Shown one piece after another: positions 55,757 to 64,000 of a stretch of DNA of 64,000 nucleotides (the first letter of the stretch is position 1; the number at the start of each line of letters is the position of its first letter). Position numbers and translations under genes: made by a program. This stretch comes from Dendrolimus kikuchii (lineage: Eukaryota; Arthropoda; Insecta; Lepidoptera; Lasiocampidae), in contig CM034389.1 in assembly GCA_019925095.2 (NCBI GenBank), forward strand, positions 26,214,935 through 26,278,934, read 5' to 3'. The notes beneath the pieces were generated by a model. That model saw only the letters and a list, made by a program, of their open reading frames with translations. It did no database searches and was not told the DNA's origin.

Positions 55757-55951
55757 GAGTCCGATAAGCGCGTTTCAGTGTTGCCGCAACTGAACCACGA
55801 GAATGTGATATATTTGGATTTGAAGGCGAGAGTCAAGAACTTCCTACTGACTGGCGAGACCAGCCCTGTGAAAACATCTCCAGGGAAAGTCACTCCTCCA
55901 GGAAAAGCGACGCCGTCTGGCCAAGGCAATCCGCCTGCTAAGAAGAAATAG
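55757..55951 (+). CDS. CXorf65-like protein, last exon
   Basis: The acceptor 'tttatttcacag' precedes a phase-0 exon of 64 codons ending TAG. ESDKRVSVLPQLNHENVIYL then DLKARVKNFL corresponds to the 'V(x)PLL' plus helix region that follows the core in CXorf65 homologues. The tail is low-complexity Pro/Gly/Lys (SPGKVTPPGKATP..., ending PPAKKK). Exon 2 leaves in phase 1 and this one enters in phase 0, so at least one exon is missing between them. Confidence 0.6.
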   Translation, partial: ESDKRVSVLPQLNHENVIYLDLKARVKNFLLTGETSPVKTSPGKVTPPGKATPSGQGNPPAKKK

Positions 55952-56117
55952 GACTGATTAAGACTGAAGATGACGGTTTCCTCTATCAATTTCCTCTGTA
56001 TAATATAGATGACAATTAAAACAATTGCGCCTCTTTTTTTGACATCTTAGTTAAAAGTGTCAGAACCAAATCTTCGCGTCATCGCGATGTATGTGACAGC
56101 GCCATGAAAAAAAAATA

Positions 56118-56345
56118 TCTATACTAATATATAATGCTGAAGAGTTTGTTTGTTTGTTTGCTTGAACGCGATAATCTCAGAAACTACTGGTCTGATTTGA
56201 ACATTTCTTTCAGTTTTAGATAGCCTATTTATCGAAGAAGGCTATACATCATCACACTAAGACAAATAGAAGCGGAGCACCAATTTTTTAACTTACTGTT
56301 TTTAACTATTCCACGTGGCCAAAGTCGCGGGCTGAAGCTAGTATT
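56118..56345 (-). repeat. Family G module, reversed
   Basis: It runs from 'atactaatatataatgctgaag' to 'gtcgcgggctgaagctagta'. Confidence 0.75.
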
Positions 56346-56666
56346 GGTATACTGGTGTTTAAACTAAATTTTAACCGGACCATTTCAGCAATATTCACAT
56401 AGACACCAGCGCCACTCATGCCGGTATATATAAGTTTGTAAATAGCATACGCAGGTGTGCGTCGTACCGGAAGCGGAGACGACACATGCGCCCGCGCAGG
56501 AAGTGCGCGATCACAACGAGAATTCACAAGTGGCTAATTCGTACCGATCGGTATTATAAAATAGGCGATAGTATAAAAACAATACGTGACCGGAATATAT
56601 TTGGCAACATTATTTATTCTCAAATATATATCCCTATCAAAAATAATGGCATATGTAAAAGGAAGT
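56346..56666. other. Spacer, nothing recognised
   Basis: No feature could be assigned. Confidence 0.4.
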
Positions 56667-56718
56667 ATTCCTAATGGAACACATTTATACACATGTATAA
56701 AGGTGTTCCATTAGGAAT
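56667..56718. other. 52-base near-perfect hairpin
   Basis: Two 24-base arms ('attcctaatggaacac' then a/c mismatch then 'tttatac', and its complement) enclose a 4-base loop, acat. A decayed relative is at 57325-57400, on the other side of two inserted retroposons. Confidence 0.8.
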
Positions 56719-56739
56719 GGAACGTATTTATACATACGT

Positions 56740-57051
56740 ATTTTTTTATTGCAGGAGTTCAGCAAATAGGCAGACGGCCGACTTGATGGAAAGCGGTTAC
56801 CATCGCCTATGGACATTTACATCACCAAAGGTGCTACAAAGTACTGCTGCTCTCTTAAGGGCGACTGGAATCTGATCACTAATGCCGGAACACAACTCAA
56901 GGTTCTTATGGCGGCGTACTCTAGACCAGGGGTGGTAGCCATCCACTCGAGCAAAAACCCTACTACCTGGCTGTGGGTTGTTTTGTCGCCTCTTACGACA
57001 GGCCGCCAGGCCGTAGGAAATTGTATTCTTTCTCCGTTCCTGCACGGATAC
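56740..57051 (-). repeat. Family A retroposon, full length
   Basis: It runs from 'ttttttattgcaggagttc' to 'ccgttcctgcacggata'. It separates the hairpin from the RTE tail. Confidence 0.85.
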
Positions 57052-57067
57052 TTGTAATGTATATGAT

Positions 57068-57300
57068 ACATACATACATACATAACTTCACGCCAGTTCC
57101 CTTGCGGGGTAGGCACGAACAACAGAGTGCCATTTAGGCTTATTCTTACACACCTCACTTGCCTCTTTGACATTCATAACTCTTGTCATACAAGCTCGTC
57201 TGTTCTTAAGGCTCCTGACATCACCTTCTGCTAGTACACGATCAATTTGATCATGGAAGGTGTGTCGTGGCCTTCCACGACTTCTGCATCCATCCGGCTT
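57068..57300 (-). repeat. RTE LINE tail (family B)
   Basis: (TACA)n at the left, then the C-terminus reversed, cut off at 'ttctgcatccatcc' (GCRSRGRP region). Confidence 0.85.
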
Positions 57301-57404
57301 TCAAAATGTATATGATAGTATATGTATAAGTGTGTTCCATTGGGACTGGAACATATTTATACATAAGTATATGTATAAATTCATTAGGAATACTAAATAA
57401 TTGT

Positions 57405-57939
57405 CACGACGGAACAGTCAGTGGATCTCCACTTACTACGTTCTTGACAAATACTTTTCGCCTCATCTACTATTATATAATTAACAGTGGCTCGAACTTC
57501 ATACAAATCGATTCTCTATAGCCTACCTTTAAGAAACTAGCGACCAAAAGGTCGAATTTATTGGCGATTACGTTTTTTATTCGTTCATATATTATTACTT
57601 TATTACTATGTCTTACGCTCGACGGCTTTTCACACGTATTAGATGAAATAGCAACTCATAACCCGATCGGGCACCGGCTTATGTTTCAAAATGTGCGGTG
57701 AGATTGCGAAATTAAAAATACAAATTGTATTAAGAACATACATCGCTAGTTAGACGTTTTATCAACAGCGGTGTAGTCAGCGGCTGTATCGTACGATATG
57801 TTTTTTCAACCGGCTTACCCTAGCCGATTTTCCACCCCTACAGCGCTACTGTTAATTATACAACACTGATACCTACTCACTTCACTACTAGTAAAATGTA
57901 TAGTTTGCCGTGACTTCGCTCTAGGTTCAAGCCGAATAC
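57405..57939. other. Spacer with a LINE-tail scrap
   Basis: 'gtggatctccacttactacg' and 'acaaatacttttcgcctcat' at 57420-57475 resemble the reversed LINE tail at 59148-59260. Nothing else is recognised. Confidence 0.4.
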
Positions 57940-58308
57940 CGCTTCGGGGGGCCTTTAGCTATCAAGGGAACAAACGATTCATCAACCCCGCTGACGAAGT
58001 GGATGTGTTCTGATTCCCGGGGCACATTCAGGCACTTTTTGCGCTGGATCGGACCGGGCGTAACTACGTTCTAAGTCTCAGCCTTTCCTACATAAAAAGC
58101 GCGGGGCACATGGGAGGAGGGTGGTTTTAGTGAGTAGTGGTTGTTGCTCGTGCATCTTCTCTGAGTCTCCACACAAGCTGGCTTGATTACTGTTTGGATT
58201 GCCCCTTATTAAAGGGCAAAGCCTCCATGATCAACGATGGTCTAATCCCTTGCAAAGGACCCAGTATTGTGCGTAAATAGCATTTCCCCCGCCTTAAAAA
58301 AAAATAGG
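57940..58308 (+). repeat. Family N LINE 3' end
   Basis: Close duplicate of 38450-38808, with the fuller 'acatgggaggagggtggttttag' where the other has lost bases. It ends 'tttcccccgccttaaaaaaaa'. Confidence 0.75.
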
Positions 58309-59147
58309 TTCAAGCGGAAGAACTAGTACTGAGCTTGTACTAATTTCTAGAACTAATATGAATACGTCTTGTTAGTATTCGGTTGTTTTTCTCTTTTTAA
58401 TGTTTATTTTGTTATCTTAAACAGGCTTGTTTTACTTATGTATGTTCTTCCTAAAAATAATGTCGTTTTCTTTCTTTCACTAATCTCTTCATTCATACAC
58501 GTTCACATATCTTGTGTTAACCGCTTCACGCCGATATTCATATTATTTTTTTTTTATTCAAAATAAGTTCCACTGGAGAACACGTTTTGAAGGTCATACA
58601 TGTAAGTCAAAATTTAAATTTACTTCCTATTCTTTGTACACCGCTTCGCAACGTGTTATCGCTGTTTAGAGGAGAAGAACACATGTCACTCTTTTTTTTA
58701 AAATACATGTAGAAGTTGTGTTACAATTAATTTTAAAAGAATTAATGGAGTTGTAACAGACAAGAAATGTTGGTACCTTCGCAATAATTTCATACTAGGA
58801 ATTCATACTACATATTCTGTGAAAGTGTGGTATCACATCCATCCAGTCGGCCCCATGAGCTGTATACAAAATGATTATTCCAGCGTGGCTGTACCAAGTC
58901 TTAAAATACATTGGTATTTCGCCCTGTCAAAAATAGCTACGCGCTGCACTAGTACTTTCTAATAAAAAGTAAATAAAAATAAATTTGGAACATGACAATG
59001 ATGCGCTCACGCAGCCATCGAGCCGTATCAACATGGCCGCCTGCCGCCTGTTGGTGTTTGACTGTAAACAATTCAACCAATTGTTCAGGACAGGGGAGGA
59101 CGTAGTAAAAGTAACGGTTCAACAAATTAGTATCAGCTGAAATTAGT
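58309..59147. other. AT-rich spacer with a trace of the 46-kb repeat
   Basis: 'accgcttcgcaacgtgttatcg' at 58640 resembles 'cgcttcgcaacatgttatgg' at 46163. No gene is seen; the hydrophobic 65-codon frame at 58369-58566 is T-rich and taken as chance. Confidence 0.4.
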
Positions 59148-59260
59148 ATATACATACATGTTATCATGCCTGTTTCCCAAGGAGGTAGGCAGAGTCGATG
59201 GATCTGCATTTTGGGCGATTCTGACAAATAACTTCGCTTCATCTACTTTCAATAATCTCT
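59148..59260 (-). repeat. LINE tail, reversed
   Basis: 'acatacatgttatcatgcct' and 'cccaaggaggtaggcagag' followed by 'acaaataacttcgcttcatc'. The same opening is at 44970-45020. Confidence 0.5.
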
Positions 59261-59329
59261 TCATACATGCAGAGTAGTAGTTCCATCTAGATTAATGGAG
59301 TTAGTAATCTATAATATTATAAAATTCTA

Positions 59330-59692
59330 AGCGTACCGTGTCTGTACATTGAAGCTATATAAAAAACACAACTGGAATAGACTATATATACAAATGATGA
59401 AGAGCACGATGCAATTTTTTTAGATTTCTTGTCGGTTTGTCTGTTTATTCGGGATTCACGTAAAAACGATTTTGATGCGGTTTTCACTAATCGACAGCAA
59501 ATTTGATGTAATAAAATGTGGGATGATTTTTATCCCGAAAATCACACGGGAATTTTTCCGGGAGCGGTTTTTAGTTGTTCGGGTGCATAAAAATTAGCGG
59601 TTTTCACTAAAACGATAGATTACATTATTTTTCAAATGCTGCGGTACTTTGTGTCCCGGGAATCCCGCGGGAATTTCAAGTCAATCGTGGAC
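59330..59692 (+). repeat. Degenerate repeat as at 1080-1860
   Basis: 'acaactggaatagactatat' and subunits with 'cacgggaatttttccgggag' and 'cccgcgggaattt' parallel the first kilobase-scale repeat of the window. Confidence 0.55.
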
Positions 59693-59872
59693 AAACACGT
59701 GGGCATATCGTAGGAATTAATAATATACTATAGTGGTCCCAAAAGCTGGACCACGACTCGCCTTACAAAAACTCTTTCAATTTCGGGAGTCGCTTCTAGG
59801 CTCTCATGAGGAAAAAGGGAATAATGTATGAAGGATTTAGAAGTTTCTCACATTTTCGTAGCTATTGTAATT

Positions 59873-60186
59873 TTTTTTCTTATTGCAGGAGATCAGCAGA
59901 TAGGCAGACGGCCCACTTGATGGAAAGCGGTTACCATCGCCTATGGACATTTGCAACAGCAAAGTTGCTACAAATCCGCTGCTACTCTCTTAAAGGGGAC
60001 TGGAACCTGGTCACCAATGCCGGAGCACAACTCAAGGTTGTTATGGTGACATACTTTAGACCAGGGGTGGTGGCCATCCAGTCGGGCAAATGTCCTACCA
60101 CCTGGCTGTGAGTTCTTAAGTCGCCTCTTAAGACAGGCCGCCCGGCCGCAGGAAATTGTATTCTTTCTCCGTTCCTGTAAGGATAA
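59873..60186 (-). repeat. Family A retroposon, full length
   Basis: It runs from 'tttttcttattgcaggagatc' to 'tctccgttcctgtaaggata'. It carries 'gcaacagcaaagttgctac', as do the copies at 3403 and 54733, marking a subgroup. Confidence 0.85.
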
Positions 60187-60284
60187 AAATTTCTACTCCT
60201 CTTTTACCGTGATATTAAACTAGGAGGTACCTATTACCTATTTAGGTTGAGGTACTTCAGTACCAGCTACTGTCAGTTGACTTC

Positions 60285-60830
60285 TTGCAGCGCCAAGCGG
60301 TCCAGATTACCAACGACCCCGAACTTACAGATGATTCAGAACCTCTAAGACTTAGAAGAAACATTGATGCTCTAAGCGTGTTCTACGATTTGTACAAGAG
60401 GAAGTTTAAGTCAGCATTTTACCATCTCACCACTCGTAAGCGATTAGGAGTTCATCGACACTTCCTCGACACACGAACGTCTCGACTCCATCCGGCGTCG
60501 CGTCGGTCGTATCAACGACGATTCTATACCATCAGGCGATTTAGAATCGCTTAGGCGTCGGAGAGACATCGCGTCCCTCTGTGTATTTTACCGCCTGTAC
60601 AACGGGGAGTGTTCTGAGGAATTGTTTAATCTAGTGCCAACGCCTTACTTTTACAACCGGCACCGCTCACCATCGACGGGATGTTCATCCCCACTGCTCC
60701 CATGCTCAACTACGCGCCGGTTCTTTAGAACATTTATTGCGCGTACAACAATGATGGAAGGGTACTTCCCGCCCCAGTATTCCCTTTGCGCTATGACATG
60801 GGATTTTTTAAGAAGGGCGTTATAACATTT
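60285..60830 (+). repeat. Jockey/CR1-type LINE C-termini, two joined fragments
   Basis: 60285-60554 encodes SEPLRLRRNIDALSVFYDLY; from about 60538 another frame gives RRRDIASLCVFYRLYNGECS then EELFNLVPTPYFYNRH. Both are the same domain region (LxxRRDVASLxVFYRxYxGEC), so two related LINEs, or two parts of one rearranged LINE, lie head to tail. The lineage is distinct from 44980-45600. Confidence 0.7.
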
Positions 60831-60835
60831 CATAG

Positions 60836-60905
60836 AGACACTCTTGGTGTTGCAAACGTCGTACCGTGTGCCTGTTTGCCTGCTTCAAGCAATTTAAAAA
60901 AAACT
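60836..60905 (+). repeat. Family A 3' scrap, diverged
   Basis: 'tcttggtgttgcaaacgtcg' and 'gtgcctgtttgcctgcttc' then A run. Confidence 0.45.
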
Positions 60906-60965
60906 CGTGCATTGCAAATGGCACATTCCTTCTTGGCGTAGGTACATTTGCACAATGTATAATAA

Positions 60966-61368
60966 ATGCGCAAAATCTGCGGAGTGACGCTTACGGACCG
61001 CGTTCGTAATACCGAAGTAAGAAAGAGAGTTGGTCTGAAAGAGAGTGTCAGGGTGAAGGTAAGGAAAGGAATGCTCCGGTGGTTCGGGCATGTGGAAAGA
61101 ATGCATGATGAAAGAATGACTAAACAGATATACAATGCAAAAGTGGGTGGATGCAGAAATCGTGGAAGGCCACGACACACCTTCCATGATCAAATTGATC
61201 GTGTACTAGCAGAAGGTGATGTCAGGAGCCTTAAGAACAGACGAGCGTGCATGACAAGAGTTATGAATGTCAAAGAAGCAAGTGAGGTGTGTAAGAATTA
61301 GCTTGAATGGCGCTCTGTTGTTCGTGCCTACCTCGCAAGGGAACTGGCCTGAAGTTATGTATGTATGA
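60966..61368 (+). repeat. RTE LINE tail (family B)
   Basis: The frame is open for 111 codons from RKICGVTLTDRVRNTEVRKR to EASEVCKN and then broken by a single base change (TAG). The tail is 'gttatgtatgtatg'. Confidence 0.9.
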
Positions 61369-62785
61369 TAATAAATTCCTTCCCACCGCTTTTCCAGAGC
61401 GCTACAATATGGGGCTCTTCATAAAGGGCAGTCTCAACGAGTAAGCAACGCATCGATTCCCTTAGTATTGCAAATGAACTTGGAGAACGGTAACCATTTA
61501 CAACCAATGGCCACTTCCTATATCTTGCTATTAATTCACTAGCCTTACTGTTGTAAACGACTTATAATTCCAATCAGCAGCTTCAGTTTGCGCAAAAAAG
61601 TGCAGACCGGTTTCTGACATGTAAATAATCTACATTGAACTTTATTCGCAAACCGAAATGGTAGTGTTACTAACACTCTTATTTCTGTTCCGCTTAAACG
61701 ATTCGTACACTGTCGCGCGCTGCTCAGATTGGTCTATCGCGCAGGTACGTCGAGGATTTATTAGTTACATAAAACTGTACCATTGGTTGAATTTTGTCAT
61801 TACTTGTATGGAGAAAGAAAGAAGAAAGAAAGGATTATTTTATTTAGGACAAATAAACATGTTAACAATACTGAGTAAAATAAAAGATAACTGCATCAAT
61901 ATAAGTCCTAAAATTGGACCCAGACTCAGCGTAATGCTAATGGAGCTTAAATCAAATTTTAATCATCATCATATTCATTCAAATATTTACTTTTGTATTA
62001 TTCTATTCTTGCTGGTGTTGGCTCCAACGCCTTTGGCATTGGTTTTGCTAATTTCGCGGTAAAAGAGAGAGTTGATAATATACTTATATGTATGCTATTG
62101 TAACTAGTGTTGTAAATATTAAAGAACTTTTGATGGTCGGTAATCTTTTTCCAAAAATCTGAGGAGAGACAGCACAAATACATAATATGTTAGACTAACT
62201 TTATAAAAATATGTTATTAAGGGATAAAAAACTGCATTGTACATGGACATGTATGCTATAAACTAGATATAATAATGATGAAGAGTGTGCTATGATATTA
62301 CAGTTGTGATGTAAGGCTCTTGAATAAATATAACTTCACTCTTAAACTGACTTTTTATTTTTCTTTTGTAAGTATCTTTTTGTCGTACAAAACGGACTCT
62401 CTTAACTGAATTCAAAAACCGTGTCTCTTTTTACATTTTTGAATTCCCACCAATGAGAGCGAGTTTTATACACATCTCTCATTGGTTAGTCGTATCCTTA
62501 CGTCCTGGCTAACATAGGCATATAGGCATTGAATAACAAAAACAAACGTAGATCATTATGTAATTGAGAAATTAAATTTAATTAAATAAATAAGAAAATT
62601 GAAATAGGTATTTATATATAATTTATTTTATGATTAGAAATTATGATTTAAACATGAATGGTAAACATAGTGTAGATCAAAAGAACGTTGTTGCTATGTT
62701 TTTCATAAGGTAGCACTTGTCAAACGTCAAAAGGCAAATGTCAAAAGATTGACCTTGAACTTGACCTACTTTTGTTTATGAATTA
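61369..62785. other. Spacer with a family P scrap
   Basis: 'aatggccacttcctatatcttg' at 61507 is a family P end. The 134-codon forward frame (61658-62062) overlaps AT-rich DNA, lacks a domain and is not supported. 'ccaatgagagcgagttttatac' near 62450 and its near-mirror 'tacacatctctcattgg' form a short inverted pair. Confidence 0.4.
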
Positions 62786-63124
62786 GATTAAAATACAAGG
62801 AGTTTTTGGCGGGAACTGAAAGGAGATGTTGCGCTGTGCAGTTTTATTTTCTAAAAATGTGTAAAATTACTCTAAAATGAACAATAATTATAGTTTTTTG
62901 AGTAGTAATTATGTGTTTTTGTGAGAAATGTGAACTGTAAAGTCAATTGAGGCCTTTTGAGTTGTCACAAGAACTCCGTTGAATGGCACTAGCTGATTAC
63001 CTACAGTTCAGCTGTGCTACACATAGGCTTAAGAAAATGAAGAAACTACATTGAATCTAAGATCTGGCTTAAAGGCCTAGCCGCCAAGCCATAAACCTAA
63101 ATAAATAAATGATTAAAATACAAG
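62786..63124 (+). mobile_element. Family S retroposon, copy 2, complete
   Basis: The body is 62800-63110, flanked by a perfect 14-bp target duplication 'gattaaaatacaag' (62786-62799 and 63111-63124). The 5' tip 'gagtttttggcgggaactga' and the tail 'aaataaataaat' match copy 1. Confidence 0.9.
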
Positions 63125-63289
63125 TTTTATTTATTACGAAAGTTTCTAATAGAAATTAAATGAAATCCAATAAATGTATAAACAAATAATTGAGTTGGAA
63201 AGCCGAGCGTGTGGTAACCAGGATCGTGGTGTATTTTAAGCAAATATAATATAAAACTACAACTAAACGTGGTAAGTGCATCCACTACA
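63125..63289. other. Short spacer
   Basis: Nothing is recognised. Confidence 0.4.
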
Positions 63290-63541
63290 ATATCAGCCCA
63301 TAAACGGACATTATACCCACCGCGCTTGTCCAAGGCGGCTTGGCAGGTTTGACACATTGGTTATCTCGATGTGCAGGTTGCATCACGATGTTTTCCTTCT
63401 CCGTTGTACGCACGTGGTAATTGTAACAATATGCACATTAGATCAGAAAACTGACTAAGTGGTGCATGCGTTCCGGCCAGGATCGAACCCGCGCCCTTTG
63501 AGGTCGGGATGCGGGCGCTAGCCATTACGCTACCACGACTA
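63290..63541 (-). repeat. Family D tRNA-derived SINE, copy 2
   Basis: On the minus strand: 'agtcgtggtagcgtaatggc' (A box region), 'gcgcgggttcgatcctggcc' (B box), and the body with 'gcaacctgcacatcgagata'. Slightly shorter at the 3' end than the copy at 42188. Confidence 0.85.
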
Positions 63542-64000
63542 TGAAGTTAGAAGGAAATTGATGTTAATAGGACGGGGGAGATTATATGTTCAAGTGCCCC
63601 TTCATCAAGGCCGCATTCACACAGAGAATGATCACGTAAAACTATCACTTGTGTACACAATATCAAATAGGAACTTTAATTAGATTTTGACGTAAAAATC
63701 GATTGCTTATCATTTAATTTTCTTAATTACTTTGTAATAATACAAAGGGTGATGTGTCCAATTGATTCTGGCCTATCTAATAGCTTAAACAATGATTGAT
63801 TGATGACAAATTAGAATCTAACGACTTTAAATTAACGTATTCAAATATTCAAATTTCTCAACTGTTTGTATATATTTGCTATAATAGGCCTAGATATAAA
63901 ATTCTATCTTTCTAAATACAATACTGGCGAAGGTCAGAGCGTCTAGTTGAACGTTTTTTTTTTTTCTCTATATTTGTTTGGGACTATAGCCACATAGGCA
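63542..64000. other. AT-rich spacer to window end
   Basis: No gene or assignable repeat is seen. Confidence 0.4.

Noticed and set aside
58949..59242. 97-codon reverse ORF
   Set aside because: Its N-terminal third is a LINE tail and the rest lacks features.
61658..62062. 134-codon forward ORF with hydrophobic ends
   Set aside because: Composition follows local AT bias and it has no recognisable domain or support; it starts near a MITE scrap.

Overview
The window is animal nuclear DNA, most likely from a moth or butterfly. It is AT-rich and intron-dominated, has no operon structure, and is packed with decayed retroposons and DNA-transposon derivatives. The lepidopteran call rests on repeat types I recognise from that order: RTE-clade LINE tails ending in (TATG)n, 3' modules ending in 'ttcagctttatatattagtata', tRNA-derived SINEs and an IS630/mariner remnant. 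It is an inference from repeats, not from a diagnostic gene.

Host coding sequence is sparse. (1) A minus-strand gene of unknown identity is represented by three exons at 22773-22889, 19512-19612 and 14070-14222. Their splice sites and phases fit together into one continuous reading frame of about 123 residues, cysteine-rich at the start. (2) A plus-strand gene resembling vertebrate CXorf65 is represented by exons at 49577-49661, 51488-51541 and 55757-55951. The middle of the protein is not visible, and a transposon sits where it should be. (3) An intact 82-codon ORF at 38926-39174 (minus) could encode a one-pass membrane microprotein. (4) A possible terminal exon lies at 44446-44623 (plus). 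Everything else that is open is repeat-derived or chance.

The rest is transposable-element stratigraphy. Family A is an approximately 310-bp unit with a fixed 5' end and an A-rich 3' end, present in about 15 copies. Family B consists of 5'-truncated RTE LINE copies. Family C and family D are tRNA-derived SINEs with A and B boxes. Family E is a MITE carrying the CRE palindrome TGACGTCA. Family G and family H are short LINE or SINE 3' modules, H with a 118-bp internal tandem repeat. Family K is a Harbinger-like MITE with a TAA target duplication. Family P is a MITE with 'ggccggttcctatatctta' ends. Family S is an approximately 315-bp retroposon with an (AAAT)n tail and target duplications around both copies. 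There are also Jockey/CR1-type LINE C-termini, a Penelope-like C-terminal fragment within a 1-kb tandem duplication, and a mariner transposase relic.

By region: 1-3 kb is enclosed by 131-bp inverted repeats. The stretch from 3 to 14 kb is repeats and AT-rich spacer. From 14 to 23 kb are the exons and introns of the unknown minus-strand gene. From 23 to 38 kb are MITEs, LINE tails, a large (TC)n(TG)n microsatellite and two GC-rich inserted blocks. From 38 to 45 kb are the microprotein ORF and nested repeats. From 45 to 49 kb are LINE and Penelope fragments. From 49 to 56 kb is the CXorf65-like gene with an approximately 2.7-kb element in its intron. From 56 to 64 kb are repeats and spacer.

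The most notable candidate is the element at about 51.7-54.4 kb. Near-identical short inverted arms surround two convergent, broken genes. One encodes a THAP zinc finger. The other, on the opposite strand, encodes a protein with a YqaJ-like nuclease motif (SPDG...EIKC).
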